From Elgaria multicarinata webbii (lineage: Eukaryota > Chordata > Lepidosauria > Squamata > Anguidae), in NCBI RefSeq assembly GCF_023053635.1, contig NC_086173.1, positions 145,870,697-145,934,696 of the forward strand: a stretch of DNA of 64,000 nt, read 5' to 3'. A program made the position numbers and the translations under genes. The notes below the pieces were generated by a model that was not told the DNA's origin, searched no databases, and was given only the letters and a program-made list of their open reading frames with translations. Positions within the stretch are counted from its first letter, which is position 1; every line of letters starts with the position of its first letter. Positions 34,301 through 44,732 of the stretch are shown piece by piece.

Positions 34301-37300
34301 CAGATATTGGGCACTATTTTTCTTCAATACAATAATTTTATCCTTGTGTGAAAGGCTCATTTGACAAGGATGTTAAAGGATAATTATGTGACCATAGTAT
34401 GTACAAAATAAAAACAAAACATGAGTACAGACAGGTAGCACAGAATGGCATCAGGAAGCTAAAGCTGAGAATGAGCTGAGGCTAGCAAGGAAAACTAAAA
34501 GCAACAAAAAGTCTTTCTTCAGATATGTGAATAGTAAAAGACAGAGGAAAGAAATGGTGGTTCAACTGCTTAACGAGTATGGCAAATTGATAACAGATGA
34601 CAAAGAAAAGTCTGAAGGGCTCAATTCCTAATTTGGCACTGTCTTCTCTCAAAAGCCGGTCTATGACACACACACCCCTCCTGGCAAAAATGAAGTACAA
34701 GCAGAAGGGGCAGGATTGCAGTTTGAGATTGACGAACACATGGTCAAGGAACACCTAAATTCTTTGAATGAGTCCAAATTTCCAGAGCCTGATGAACTGC
34801 ATCCTAGAGTAGTAAAGGAGCTGGCAGAAGAACTCTCAGAACCACTGTCTATTATCTTTGTGAAATCATGGAAGACGGGTGAGGTGCTGGACGACTGGAG
34901 GAGGGCTAACGTCCCTATCGTCAAAAAGGGCAAAAAGGAGGAACCTGGGAACTACAGACCAGTAGGTCTGACATCCATCCCTGGGAAATTTTTGGAGCAG
35001 ATTATAAAGAAGTCAATCTGTAAGCACCTTGAAAAAAATGCAGTGATTACTAGAAGCCAGCATGGATTTGTCAAGAACAAATGCTGCCAGACTAATTTGA
35101 TCTTATTTTTGATCAAGTAAGCTCCCTTATGTACTGTGGGTATGCTGTGGACATAATATATCTTGACTTCAGCAAAGCTTTTGAAAAAGTACCCCATGAC
35201 ATTCTGATCAGCAAACTAGCTAAAAGTGGGCTAGATAGAACAGCTATTAGGTGGATCCACAGTTCCCTCCAGAATCAGACTCAAAGAGTGCTGGTCAATG
35301 ATACCTTCTCAAACTGGGGGGAGGTAACGAGTGGGGCACCACAGGGCTCAGTCCTGGGCCCAGTGCTCTTCAACATTTGTATTAATGATTTTGACGAGGT
35401 GGTGCAGGGAATACTTATCAAGTTTGAGTGGGATAGCTAATACCCCAGAAGACAGAAACAAACTTTAAAGTGATCTTGATAGGCTGGAGTGCTGGACTGA
35501 AAACTACAGAATAAAATTTAATAGGGATAAATGCAAAGTTCTACACTTAGGTAAAAGAAACCAAATGCACAGTTACAAGATGGGGGATACTTAGCTCAGT
35601 AATACTACAAGCGAAAAGGATTTTGGAATTGTTATAGATCGCAAACTGAATATGAGCCAACAGTGTGATGTGGCTGAAAAAAAGGCAAATGCTACTTTGG
35701 ACTGCATTAATAGAAGCATAGCTTCCAAATCATGCAAGGTACTGGTTCCTCTCTATTTGGCCCTGGTAAGGCCTCATCTTGAGTATTACGTCCAGTTTTG
35801 GGCAGTCAAGGATGCAGTCAAGTTAGAGAGGGTTAAGAGGGAAAAGGATGATCAGGTGTCTGGAAACAAAGCCCTATGAAAAGAAACTGAAAGAAATGGA
35901 CATGTTTAGCTTGGAGAAGAGAAGATTGAGGGGAGACATGATAGCAGTCTTCAAAAACTTGAAAGGTTGTCACACAGAGGAGGGCCAGGATCTCTTCTCG
36001 ATCCTCCCAGAGTGCAGGACACGGAATAACGGGCTCAAGTTACAGGAGATTCGAGCTGGACATCAGGAAAAACTTCCTGACTGTTAGAGTAGTACGACAA
36101 TGGAACCAGTTACCTAGGGAGGTTGTGGCTCTCCCACACTAGAGGCATTCAAGAGGCAGTTGGACAACCATCTGTCAAGTATGCTTTAGGGTGGATTCTT
36201 GCACTGAGTTGGACTCGATGGCCTTATAGGCCCCTTCCAACTCTACTATTCTATGATACTCTTTTTAAAAAACTTTTGTAAGCTTAATATCAAAAAGGTC
36301 ACTGATCCAACTTTTAAATATGTCCCTGTAGGAAAGCCAGCAGGAGCTGGCAGAATCTGCTTTAGGACAATCATCCTTAAACGAGGAGGGTGTATTTTTC
36401 CCCCAGATCATTCAAACTGGGATAGATTAACATTTAGAAATGAGCATATTGTATAGGACATGACAACTAGCTAAAGGGGAAAATGTGCATACCAAAGACA
36501 TTTGGAGAGGGACACAACATATAGATGTTTCTACACTAATGCTAGAGGAGTCTCCAAGCAAAGATTGGAGTGCTAAACAAGTGGGCATGATGAAAACCTG
36601 CTGGAAAGGAGAGAGTCAATAGGATAGAGTTAACGAATTCCACAGGGAGAGGGGACATTGGGGCAAGGTAACTCTATATCAAAGGGGAAATAGAGTGCAA
36701 TTAAAACAAGAGCACTTAGAGAACCATTCTCTTTCCTAGAATTGCTGTAGATTGCTATACCAGGCCAGAAAAGTAACTTAGTACCAGAGACATACTAATA
36801 CCAACCTAACCAGAATGCTGAGAGTAATCTTGAAATGGAGAAAAACCACAGAGGTATCCAGAGAAAGTATTGTAATAATGGGCAATTTTTGCCACTGTCA
36901 CACAGATTGGGAAAACGCATGTTCGAGGCACAACAAAAAGGCAACAATTCTATAGACTGTAAATGACTGTGCCTTAAAACAGTTGGCCATGAAATCAACC
37001 AGATGGGAAGCAACCCTAAATGGTGGAGATTCAAGTATTGCAGAACTTCGTTGGGGGAGAAACGTCTCCAAAATGTCTATAGAGATTATTTAAAACCATA
37101 CTAATAGAAGCTGAGCGAGAACCAGTGGTTAATGCGCGGAGTCAAGGAAGTTACTAGAGGCAAAACTGATAAGGGGGCGTGTTCTCTTTGTCAGGTGGTA
37201 GCTGGTTAAAGAATAGGAAGCAGAGAGTAGGATCAAATGGACAGTTTTCACAATGGAGGGAAGCAAGAAGTGAAATCCCCAGAGGTTTTGTATTGGAATG

Positions 37301-39995
37301 CCTCTTGTATGTCCATAAATGATTCAGAGATGGAAACGACACGGCAATAGAATGAAGGCTGTTTCAGGGCAGGAAGCAGCATGACAGCAGACACAAGAGA
37401 TGGGAGATGGGAGGCGATAGTCGGACAGATTTCCAAGTTTTCACCTGTAGAAATTCACTTCCTGGCTGCTGCCATCTCTCCTCCATCTCTCCAATCAGTG
37501 TGTTGAGACGGCCAATCTCCTCAGAGAGGTTGGCTGCCTTTGAGGCCTGCTCATTTTCCATCGCCTTCTTCAGCTCTTTCAGCTTTCCCAGGAAGAGATG
37601 TTTTTGCTCCTGTTCAAACTGGTGCAGTTTCTCGAATTCCGACACAGTTGCATTGCATTCAACTTCAATTTTTTTCTTCCATTGGCAAAAAGAGGCACAA
37701 CAAAGAAAGATCAGGACTAATCACAAGATTATGGGGCTACTCACAATTAGGGGTGTTGCTATTCTATGCCTTCACAGAAAATGTAAACAATCCACAGGCT
37801 ATTAAAAATGAGGCTCCCTCTCAGCATCAGTCCATGTGTGCATATGCATCATTTCATAGCTTGCAGCCAAAAGTGTGAACCAACTGGGCTGAAAAACACT
37901 GTGCCCGAGGCAATGCAGGATTATCTTGCAAGTTCTACCAGTGGTATTTGACCTGGTAACTCATTCATGTGCATGTATGTCAACAGTTGATGTTGCAACC
38001 TTTACTCTTCTTATATTATTATTTATACATACATACATCTGACTTTCTCACTCAGTGCCACAGTGGAGATATTACGGGTTGCAAAACTGTGGTGGTTGGA
38101 AAGACTAGCACATGTTCTCTTCTCATAGTAGAGACCTTCTACCTTTGCAGGAAAAATACAGCCTACCCACCCTAAAAATAAAGTAAAATGTTATACATTA
38201 GACCCAATAGTCATGAATTTGAACAGAACTAATATGTATTTACTGAGCAGAAACACACACTAACCAGATGCTCTTTAATAGTAGCTTGGCCTTCCAATTG
38301 TTTCTCCTCAAACTTTTCTCTCTTTCTCTTCAGTTTCTGGAGTTCAGTCTGGATTTGTTCCTAAGGGAAGAGGAAAACATGATGTCCCTACCCCATATTG
38401 TCAGGAAGGGAGCACAGACTGCTCTGCAAAACCATACAAGTCACTTTCAGAGGTGAGTCATGTTACTTGCATTGCAATGACAAAAATAAAGTGGGAGTCT
38501 TATAGCAACTTATTATGGCCTAATAAATTAATAAGGGCACAATCCTATGCCTGTTTAGGTAGAAAAGGTCCGACAACTCCCAGCACAGAATTGCACCAAG
38601 AAAGTGGTCTTTAAGTAGGGTGACCATATGAAAAGGAGGACAGGGCTCCTGTATCTTTAACAGCTGCATAGAAAAGGGAATTTCAGCAGGTGTCATTAGC
38701 ATGTGTGCAGCACCTGGTGAAATTCCCTCTTCATCACAACAGTTAAAGGTGCAGGAGCTATACTAGAGTGAGCAGATTTTTAAAAAGGCAGGGCACCTGC
38801 AGCTTTAACTGTTGTGATGAAGAGGGAATTTCACCAGGTTCTTTATATATACAAATGACACCTGCTGAAATTCCCTTTTCAATACAACTGTTAAAGATAC
38901 AGGAGCCCTGTCCTCCTTTTCATATGGTCACCCTACTTTAAGGTGCTGCAAGACTCTCTTGTTTTGAATCATAGAAAGTAGGTATGATCAAACACACTTT
39001 TTAGTTTGATCCTGTAACCAACATACATGTGGAGAAACAGAATAAATGATAACTATATACAAATGGTAACTATAACAGCTAGAGGATTGCAAATTCCGAG
39101 CTAGAACTGAAAACTTCTACGAAGCTTATCCTGAGTAGCCCCATATAGGATTGCACTGTAAGACTGCAGTCCTATTCACTGTAAGGCTGCGGTCCTAAGC
39201 CACATGGAAGACAGTGTGATTTACTTCAGAGTAAACATGTATAGGGTTAAACTGAAAGAGAATTCCAGAGGATGAGCCCTGTTAGTCTGTGGCTGCAAAA
39301 CGAAGAAAAATTTTAGCTCCTCAAAGACTGGCAAACATCTTATAAGCTTTCATAAACACTGCCCACCATCAGATGCAGGAAATCGTATCAATGACATAAA
39401 CAAAGTAATATTACCAACAAGCAACATATATTTGGCACATATATACGATTTATTATTATTATTATTATTATTATTAGAGAAAGTCCTAAATAAGTGAACA
39501 TCGGATATACGCCCACCCCAAATGTGTGCGTCTGAACAAGGCAGACACGTGAACAAACTGACGCGTGAGGCTAAGGCGATAAACTACCTTATAATCCTGG
39601 GCAGCCTCTTCTATGGGATGCACCACATGAGACTGGTGGTCGCGGGATTCCCTGCAGATGACACAGATCGGCGTTTCATCGTTCCGGCAGAAGAGCTTCA
39701 GGGGCTCCTGGTGCTTCTTGCAGACGCCCTTCTCTCCCCGCGGGGCTTCGGCAGCCTCCAGCGTCAGGGTTTTCACTAGTTCTACCACGTTCTTCAGCGA
39801 CCTGTTAGTCCGGAAATTTCTCTTCGGGGTTGCCTCCCGGCATTCAGGACAAGCATAACTTCCAAAGGAACCCCAACACTGAATGATGCAGGCGTGACAG
39901 AAATTATGCCCGCAGTCTAGCGACACCGGTTCCTTGAAATACTCCAAGCAAATGGAGCACGTAGCTTCCTCTCGCAACTTCTCAGCAGCAGCCAT
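25338..39995 (-). CDS. TRIM-C: RING/B-box/coiled-coil TRIM with expanded exon 4; SPRY exon not found
   Basis: Minus-strand exons in order: 39588-39995, 38265-38360, 37445-37675, 33572-33831, 31663-31769, then hinge candidates 26367-26439 and 25338-25398. Phases agree through the fifth exon. Residues 1-136: C3HC4 RING (C13, C16, C28, H30, C33, C36, C49, C52), then the B-box (CKKH, C-x2-C, H-x2-H) and the exon-end motif IEEAAQDYK. The coiled coil follows. By family this should be an E3 ubiquitin ligase with an intact zinc-binding core. Odd points: exon 4 is 260 nt instead of 23, exon 5 is 107 nt instead of 116, two tandem hinge-like exons exist, and no PRY-SPRY exon is visible on this strand. 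A broken DIRS element fills part of intron 5. The gene may end in an unrecognised exon, or it may have lost SPRY. Confidence 0.75.
26020..26125. repeat. Foldback repeat (family G)
   Basis: 'cttctcccacctggtgccct...cagccagcatggctaatggt', one arm of the family. Confidence 0.5.
26367..26439 (-). CDS. TRIM-C hinge exon candidate 6a (73 nt)
   Basis: ttctcctccag|GAACAGTTGC...ATAGG|gtaagc. Entering in phase 1 it reads GTVASLLDEYGRSKINMSPQ, open throughout. Its 73-nt length shifts the outgoing phase to 2, unlike the phase 1 needed by the paralogs' SPRY exons. Confidence 0.5.
26820..27175. repeat. DIRS 3' terminal complex (nested inverted repeats)
   Basis: 26820-26876 is the reverse complement of 27083-27141. 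26880-27005 is inverted relative to the element's other end at 31135-31260. Confidence 0.8.
27222..27990 (-). mobile_element. DIRS tyrosine recombinase region
   Basis: Carries the recombinase hallmarks SARRASEL, HSTRG and the late W-x2-P-x6-HY block that holds the catalytic tyrosine. Part of the broken DIRS copy. Confidence 0.8.
28780..30000 (-). mobile_element. DIRS reverse transcriptase and RNase H region
   Basis: The start of RT is marked by PKWDGGLRPILDLRNLN. RNase H is marked by VITDASQLGWGAH, HINVLELLAV and LTDNMSVVWYIN. Broken. Confidence 0.75.
30100..30960 (-). mobile_element. DIRS gag-like region
   Basis: DGFGRRIYSSTALSLRVANY and the helical residues after it match the DIRS gag-like block shared with LAP2-alpha-type proteins. 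Broken. Confidence 0.65.
31135..31300. repeat. DIRS 5' inverted terminal repeat
   Basis: 'gagcatgctcagtggacggt...ggggttcccgcctaaaaata...ctgcgcaggcgcaaagtcca' is the inverse of 26880-27005. The outer end (gatgcacagagaccacgaac) is the inverse of 27147-27168. Confidence 0.8.
31325..31400 (-). repeat. L2-type tail fragment
   Basis: 'ttatttcatttctataccac...ctctgggtggtttacagcc', directly beside the DIRS end. Confidence 0.45.
31510..31618. repeat. Foldback repeat (family G)
   Basis: 'tattccccaatctggtgccc...' with the inverse '...gagggcatcaggatggggaa'. Confidence 0.6.
31663..31769 (-). CDS. TRIM-C exon 5 (107 nt)
   Basis: tttcctag|GTTAACCAAA...CAAAG|gtacc codes LTKIQEPVNNSDPEQRLHAY and ends RALAQFK. 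It corresponds to the paralogs' SPDLEKRL...LRKFK exon, three codons shorter, same phases. Confidence 0.8.
32122..32262. repeat. Foldback repeat (family G)
   Basis: 'cattccccaacctgggtacc...' with the inverse '...gagacatccaggttggggaa'. Confidence 0.6.
32265..33450. other. TRIM-C intron 4, no gene seen
   Basis: An L2-like tail remnant ('ggggtggtttaaaagtataa', about 32655-32690) and otherwise unclassified sequence. Confidence 0.4.
33572..33831 (-). CDS. TRIM-C exon 4, expanded from 23 to 260 nt
   Basis: A long polypyrimidine tract and ctctttag precede GACATCAAAGGTTTCTTGAG, which reads DIKGFLRK and matches the start of the paralogs' 23-nt exon 4 (DLKSTLNR). No donor occurs at 23 nt. The frame stays open for 86 codons to CCCAG|gtttgc, the only donor I saw that gives the phase 2 needed by exon 5. 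The added 79 or so residues are Ser/Thr/Pro/Ala-rich with hydrophobic stretches (LSVQLLSQSFSAPSLFGGLV) and match no domain I know. Confidence 0.65.
34020..34200 (+). repeat. tRNA-derived SINE (family A)
   Basis: 'gcagtgtggtgcagtggcca...cctgggttcaaagccccact...gggccagctgctctctctca'. The 3' end runs into L2-like tail sequence to about 34300. Confidence 0.6.
34438..36258 (+). mobile_element. CR1 LINE, 5'-truncated, damaged RT
   Basis: Corresponds to ORF2 from about residue 385 to the 3' end of the complete copy at 46.9 kb (ENELRLAR, RQRKEMVVQLLNE, PGNYRPVGL, DIIYLDFSKAFEKVP, APQGSVLGPVLFN). Several frameshifts and stops are present. The block coding the catalytic FADDT motif is gone: about 17 bp are missing near 35427. 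It ends 'ccaactctactattctatga'. Confidence 0.9.
36262..37350 (+). mobile_element. Older CR1/L3-like LINE remnant
   Basis: Broken frames recall LINE landmarks: an endonuclease block at about 36875-36925 (IMGNF...DWENAC) and an RT block at about 37195-37310 (AGWLKNRKQRV, NGQFSQWREA, and a decayed P-x-G-x-V-L stretch). Much more diverged than the neighbouring CR1. It stops just short of TRIM-C exon 3. Confidence 0.6.
37445..37675 (-). CDS. TRIM-C exon 3 (231 nt, main coiled coil)
   Basis: Acceptor ggaag|AAAAAAATTG; codes KKIEVECNATVSEFEKLHQF to SEFLQ; donor CAG|gtgaaa. 231 nt, phase 0 at both ends. Confidence 0.9.
38265..38360 (-). CDS. TRIM-C exon 2 (96 nt)
   Basis: cccttag|GAACAAATCC...CATCTG|gttagt codes EQIQTELQKLKRKREKFEEK and onward. 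Canonical length. Confidence 0.88.
38616..38935. mobile_element. 320-bp palindromic MITE (family D), copy 2
   Basis: TAGGGTGACCATATGAAAAG at the left and its exact inverse at the right. CTTTAAG flanks both sides (38609-38615 and 38936-38942) as a likely target duplication. Confidence 0.8.
39150..39258. repeat. Short interspersed repeat ('ataggattgcactg' type)
   Basis: 'ccatataggattgcactgta...tttacttcagagtaaacatg'. Confidence 0.4.
39450..39476. repeat. (ATT)n microsatellite
   Basis: Nine ATT units just after the TRIM-C exon 1 donor. Confidence 0.9.
39588..39995 (-). CDS. TRIM-C exon 1 (RING + B-box)
   Basis: Starts MAAAEKLREEATCSICLEYF at ATG 39995 with a strong context (A at -3, G at +4). 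An upstream in-frame ATG exists, but the RING position relative to family members favours this one. The donor AAG|gtagtt ends the exon at 39588. All RING and B-box ligands are present. Confidence 0.92.
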
Positions 39996-40029
39996 GATGC
40001 CTCCTATAAAGGAAGCAAATCGGTGGACC

Positions 40030-40121
40030 GAAAAGAAAACTGCGTGTTTAGGGGCTTGACCATTTTTGAGTTTCGTTTTTTTGCTATCGCGGCAGCTTCC
40101 GCTCTCGTTCGTTTTCATTGG
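40030..40121 (-). promoter_or_regulatory. TRIM-C promoter core: CCAAT box and two near-ISREs
   Basis: On the gene strand CCAAT lies at 40121-40117. AAAAACGAAACT follows at 40080-40069, one mismatch from GAAANNGAAACT. In the opposite sense GAAAAGAAAACT lies at 40030-40041, also one mismatch. The start codon is at 39995. Confidence 0.5.
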
Positions 40122-40234
40122 TCTGACTCACTGACTTATTCACTGGTGCTTTTTCTTTTTGGGAGAAAAAAACGGTATGGACAGACTCCAGCTGTATAGA
40201 CTAATTTGATTAAAAAAATAGCTGTGATATGCGG

Positions 40235-40345
40235 TATTCTTGGGCAGCCCTCCATATGTTGTTGGACTGCAATTCCCATCAGCCATAACCAATGATGAGA
40301 AAGTTGCAGTCCAAGAACAGCTGGAGAGTATATGTTCCCCACCCT
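40235..40345. repeat. Foldback repeat (family G)
   Basis: 'gccctccatatgttgttgga...gcaattcccatcagcc' with the inverse '...gttgcagtccaagaacagct'. Confidence 0.5.
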
Positions 40346-40693
40346 TGCTATCTAATATTACGTTGATCTTTAGATTGGTGTGCTAATTACCTCCCAACAC
40401 TTTGAGATTATCAATACAAATGGGTAGCAGTGCAAATATTGATTTTATGTATATATTTATTATTGGTTTTAAAATTATCTTTAATCATATAGTTCACACA
40501 GGATATGAAACAGCTTTCAAGCAATCAAACAAACATCAAAATGAACAAATGGAAATGTTACCATGCTCAGAACGCTTTCTTTATTAGCCATGTCTGAACC
40601 TGGTTCTGTGTGCTGTGAGTGCTTCCCTCAGTAAAAATGAGTGAATTAGGTAGGACTTGGCCTTTCCCAGCTTGGGGTCCCCAAATGTTGTTG

Positions 40694-40694
<1 letters not shown>

Positions 40695-40748
<54 letters not shown>
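40695..40748. repeat. (AAT)n microsatellite
   Basis: About 17 AAT units, followed by an L2-like 'gttacccacctctccctctgg' tail. Confidence 0.95.
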
Positions 40749-40977
40749 TTGTTACCCACCTCTCCCTCTGGAGCAAGGTGGGGTACAACACAAATGTGAA
40801 CACCATAAAATATGTATAACTAATTAAAACATTTAAAACTAATACATTATTAGAAGCAGCACATGATTAAAAAGGCATCTTAAAATTCAGCTGGGTAGGC
40901 CTGTCGGAAGAGAACAGTCTTTATGGCTTTCTTAGATTCTGGAAGACGGTTAAGTTGATGAATTTCTCATTTCACAA

Positions 40978-41092
40978 ACTGGGAGCACTAGAAGACATTC
41001 CCATCAGTCCCCAGCCAGTATAGCCAATGGTTAGAGATGATGAGGATGGTAGTCCAACAACATCTTGGGATCCTGGATTGGGAAAGGCTAAA
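40978..41092. repeat. Foldback repeat (family G), partial
   Basis: 'cccatcagtccccagccagt...gtagtccaacaacatcttgg'. Confidence 0.5.
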
Positions 41093-41337
41093 TGTGGTGG
41101 CCAAATGTTCAAATATAAGAATGAGTTTATTTCAGACAAAAAGATAAAAGTTTTGTGGAGGGAGGGCAGGAAAGATAACAATCACACACATGCACAGAAT
41201 TCCAAATAAAAGCAAAAAGTCCTTCTAACTTATAGAGTCAATTACTTTCTTGATTAGGGCCTTGGTCCCAGAGCATATGTGGCATTTATTGCAGAGAGGA
41301 TGGTCTGAGAGAGAGCACCTTGGCTTCCACCTAATGA

Positions 41338-41655
41338 TAGGGTGACCATATAGAAAAGAGGACAGGGCTTCTGTATCTTTAAGAGTTGCATAGAAAAAGG
41401 ATTTCATCAGGTGTCATTTTTATGCATGCAGCACCTGGTGAAATCCCCTCTCCACCACAACAGTAAAGCTGCAGGAGCCCTGCCCCCCTTTGTATCTGGT
41501 TACTCTAGTATAGCTCCTGCAGCTTTAACTGTTGTGACGAAGAGGGAATTTCACCAGATGCTGCATGCATGCAAATGACACCTGATGAAATCCCGCTTTT
41601 ATACAACTGTTAACAGATTCAGAAACTCTGTCCTCTTTTCCATATGGCCACCCTA
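41338..41655. mobile_element. 318-bp palindromic MITE (family D), copy 3
   Basis: TAGGGTGACCATATAGAAAA to ...CATATGGCCACCCTA. More diverged than copies 1 and 2, with no clear target duplication. It lies between the divergent TRIM-C and TRIM-D promoters. Confidence 0.75.
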
Positions 41656-41988
41656 CCTACCGGTAGAAGCAGTGCGCATTGTTGAACTGCTGATCAACTC
41701 ATTGGGTCAGGTTGGAAGCGACTGACAGTTGGAAGCGGTTAGAACTCTCTCTCTCTCTTTCTCTCCATTAATAAGAGAAATTAATAACAACCAAGTCTGT
41801 TACAAAGAACCAAGTGCGCCATAAACTTCCCCTCCAGCCCTTTCAAACTTCTGTGGAGTTTGTTCCCTCAAACTCCACAGAATTACCCCTAAAACTCTCG
41901 AAAGTGTTGACATTCGGATACTGCAACGCCTGTTCTACAGGGAACTTCTGTAAGTTTCAGCTCTGCAATGCTGCCTGCTGGAAAGCAA

Positions 41989-42074
41989 CCAATCAGCATG
42001 AGACTAAGGAAGGAAGTTGCATTCTTTGCTCCTGTCCCTTTGCAGGCGGACATCCCAAACTTAGTTTCTATCTC
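41989..42074 (+). promoter_or_regulatory. TRIM-D promoter candidate: CCAAT box and near-ISRE
   Basis: CCAAT lies at 41989-41993 (caaccaatcagc, the same context as TRIM-B). AGTTTCTATCTC lies at 42063-42074, one mismatch from the inverted ISRE AGTTTCNNTTTC. It sits close to the start codon, so it is the weakest of the four. Confidence 0.4.
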
Positions 42075-42099
42075 GGCTAGCCTGCAGGCACAGGCAGTC

Positions 42100-42522
42100 A
42101 TGGATACAAGCGCAGACAGCCCCATGCAAGGCCTGCAAAAGGCTGCCGTTTGCTCCATCTGCCTGGAATATTTCAAAGACCCCGTTTCCATAGACTGTGG
42201 GCACAACTTCTGTTTGGGCTGCATCACGCAATGCTGCGAGAAGTTCAGGAGTCGTTTCTGTTGCCCGCACTGCCGACGAAGGGCTTGCAAGAGAGACTTC
42301 AGACCTAACAGGGAACTGGCGAGCATGGTCGACATAGCCAAACGGCTCAAGCTGCAGGCTGAAAAAGTGGCGGGAGGGAAGGGAGCCTGCGGCAGGCACC
42401 AGGAGCCCCTGAAGCTCTTCTGTGAAGATGACCAAAGCCTCATCTGCGTGGTATGCGACAGATCCAAGGAACACCGAGCCCACACTGTGCTTCCCATAGA
42501 GGAGGCAGCCCTGAACTATAAG
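42100..42522 (+). CDS. TRIM-D exon 1 (RING + B-box)
   Basis: 141 codons from MDTSADSPMQ to EEAALNYK; donor AAG|gtaaga. ATG 42100 has G at -3 and +4. The frame is open further upstream, but that part does not resemble a TRIM N-terminus. Confidence 0.93.
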
Positions 42523-43925
42523 GTAAGACGGATACCGGCTGCATTTGAACAAGCAACTAAATTTTCTGTGTGTGACAGTTTGGATCCCGTTACAGCTGGA
42601 GCAGTACAGTTGTTCCAGGGGGATCAGTGTTTTCAAAGAAGTGATTTGCACAGAGACAAATTCCTGAAAGGCAGTTTTGCTAGGGCCAAAGCTTGGTGGC
42701 ATGAATGCCAGTGTGGTGTAGTAGCTAAGATGTTGGACTGGGAGTTGGGAGATCCGGGTTCTAGCCCCCACTCAGCCATGGAAGCCCACTGGGTGACTTT
42801 GGGCCAGTCACAGACTCTCAGCCCAACCTACCTCACAGGGTTGTTGTTGCAAGGATAACATGGAGAGGAGGAGGATTATGTACGCCACCTTGGGTTCCTT
42901 GGAGGAAAAAAGGCAGGATATAAATGTAATTAATCAATAAATATTCATGCAATTAGCAACTGTGTGAATTTTCAGAATTTATTTTTTAAGTACATAGCAG
43001 GTGTGGAGGCCTTGGATCCGCATTAGGATCTTGGCATTGATGGTGGTGGGGCTTTAATACATTGCCTTCTAATGCAGATCCAATCCAGATTGGGACTCCT
43101 GCACTTGCTGTTTGCCTTGAAAGGAAAGTTTCCACTGAGCATGCAATGAACCTCTCCATCTCTTCTTCCATCTTATTTCTTCCCAGAAAAAATCTGCCAA
43201 GGAGGAAAAGGTGGAATAGCCGCACAACGCCTTTTGCCTGTTAGCACTTAGGAGCCCTCTGGAAGCGCCCTGCGATAAACCAGGGTCCCAATCCAAACTG
43301 AGAGCACCACACCTGTGATTTACTTTGAGAAGGAAAAAAAAAGACAGTGGCTCATTGTGTGAACAGTGGTGTCCTAATTATATTTGTCATTGCAAAATTA
43401 TGTCTTTTCCTCTCCCCCCCGCCCCCTCCAGGAACAAATTCAGAATCAATCCCAGAGTCTTAAGCAAGAGAGAGCAAAGCTGCAGGAGCTTAAACAGGAT
43501 GGTGAGAGGACAACAGAGGAGGGACTGGTAAATACAAGTTTCAGTTGTCCAACATAGACTGGGGAGGAAAAGCCTTGGAAGTCAGTTACTGAATGAAGAG
43601 CCATTGTGAGGGAAAGAGATGATCTACCTTATCTGAGCTTGCTCACCAGTTTCATGTTGTGTTCTGTGCCTGTGCGGGAATGTGATATGTGGGAGTCCCA
43701 GTTAGGTGTAGGCTGCCCTAACTGCTGTTGCAGCATACAACTGGGCACACTTTATACACTGGACTATGGGTATCGAGTGCGAAAAAGAAATCCCTCCCAG
43801 TCTGAAACCCTTAAATACTTATCTGTTAATAACATTTCTAAACTGCTCCTCATTCCCAAGGATCCTCAGGCCAGTGCACTCAACATTAAAAAAAACACAA
43901 ATCCAATAGCAAAGCCAAATTAAGA

Positions 43926-43983
<58 letters not shown>

Positions 43984-44732
43984 TTATTCATTTTATGAGC
44001 CACCCTAAAGCCAAAGCTCTCAAGGCAACATACATAATAAAAACTACAATAAAACCAGAGATAAAATGCATTAACTGTGCAGTCCTATCATGTCTTCTCT
44101 GAGACATAAGACCAACTGAGTTGAATGAGACTTACACACAGGTACACATGTATAAGATTGCAATATATATATTAAAGTTTTAAAAGCAGAAACAATATTA
44201 TTATTTTTTAAAAGTAGAAATAAATATCCAAGCATCTCAAACATAGGAAAATATGGTTTTAAAACATAGCATTAAGATTATCCTTAAAAATACACCAAGC
44301 AGCAGTTAAAAATTATTTTAAAAGGCCTGGGAAACTAAAAAGGTCTTTGCTTGGTACTGGAAAATGTATTTTTGAATGTATTTATTTTATTACATTTCTA
44401 TACCGCCCAATAACTGAAGTTAGCTGGGTAGGTCACAAAAATTAAAACAACAAAGAATAGCATAAAGCAGTATCTTTTATAAGAATACAGTAAAGGCTGT
44501 ATTCTTATAATTGGAGTAATATTCTTATATTACTCGATATCTACCAGACCAATTTTGCTCATTTTTGTTTGAAACAGAACCTTAAGCAGTGTAGATTTGC
44601 AAAGCCCCATTTGCCCCTTCCTTTTAGGGTTGGGATCTTCAGTCTCCCATCAGCACCCCATTGATGCTGCTTCCTCAAGTGTCTCTGTTTAAAATTGTCC
44701 TTTCTTTCCAGCCACCCTAAAATGATTTTAAA

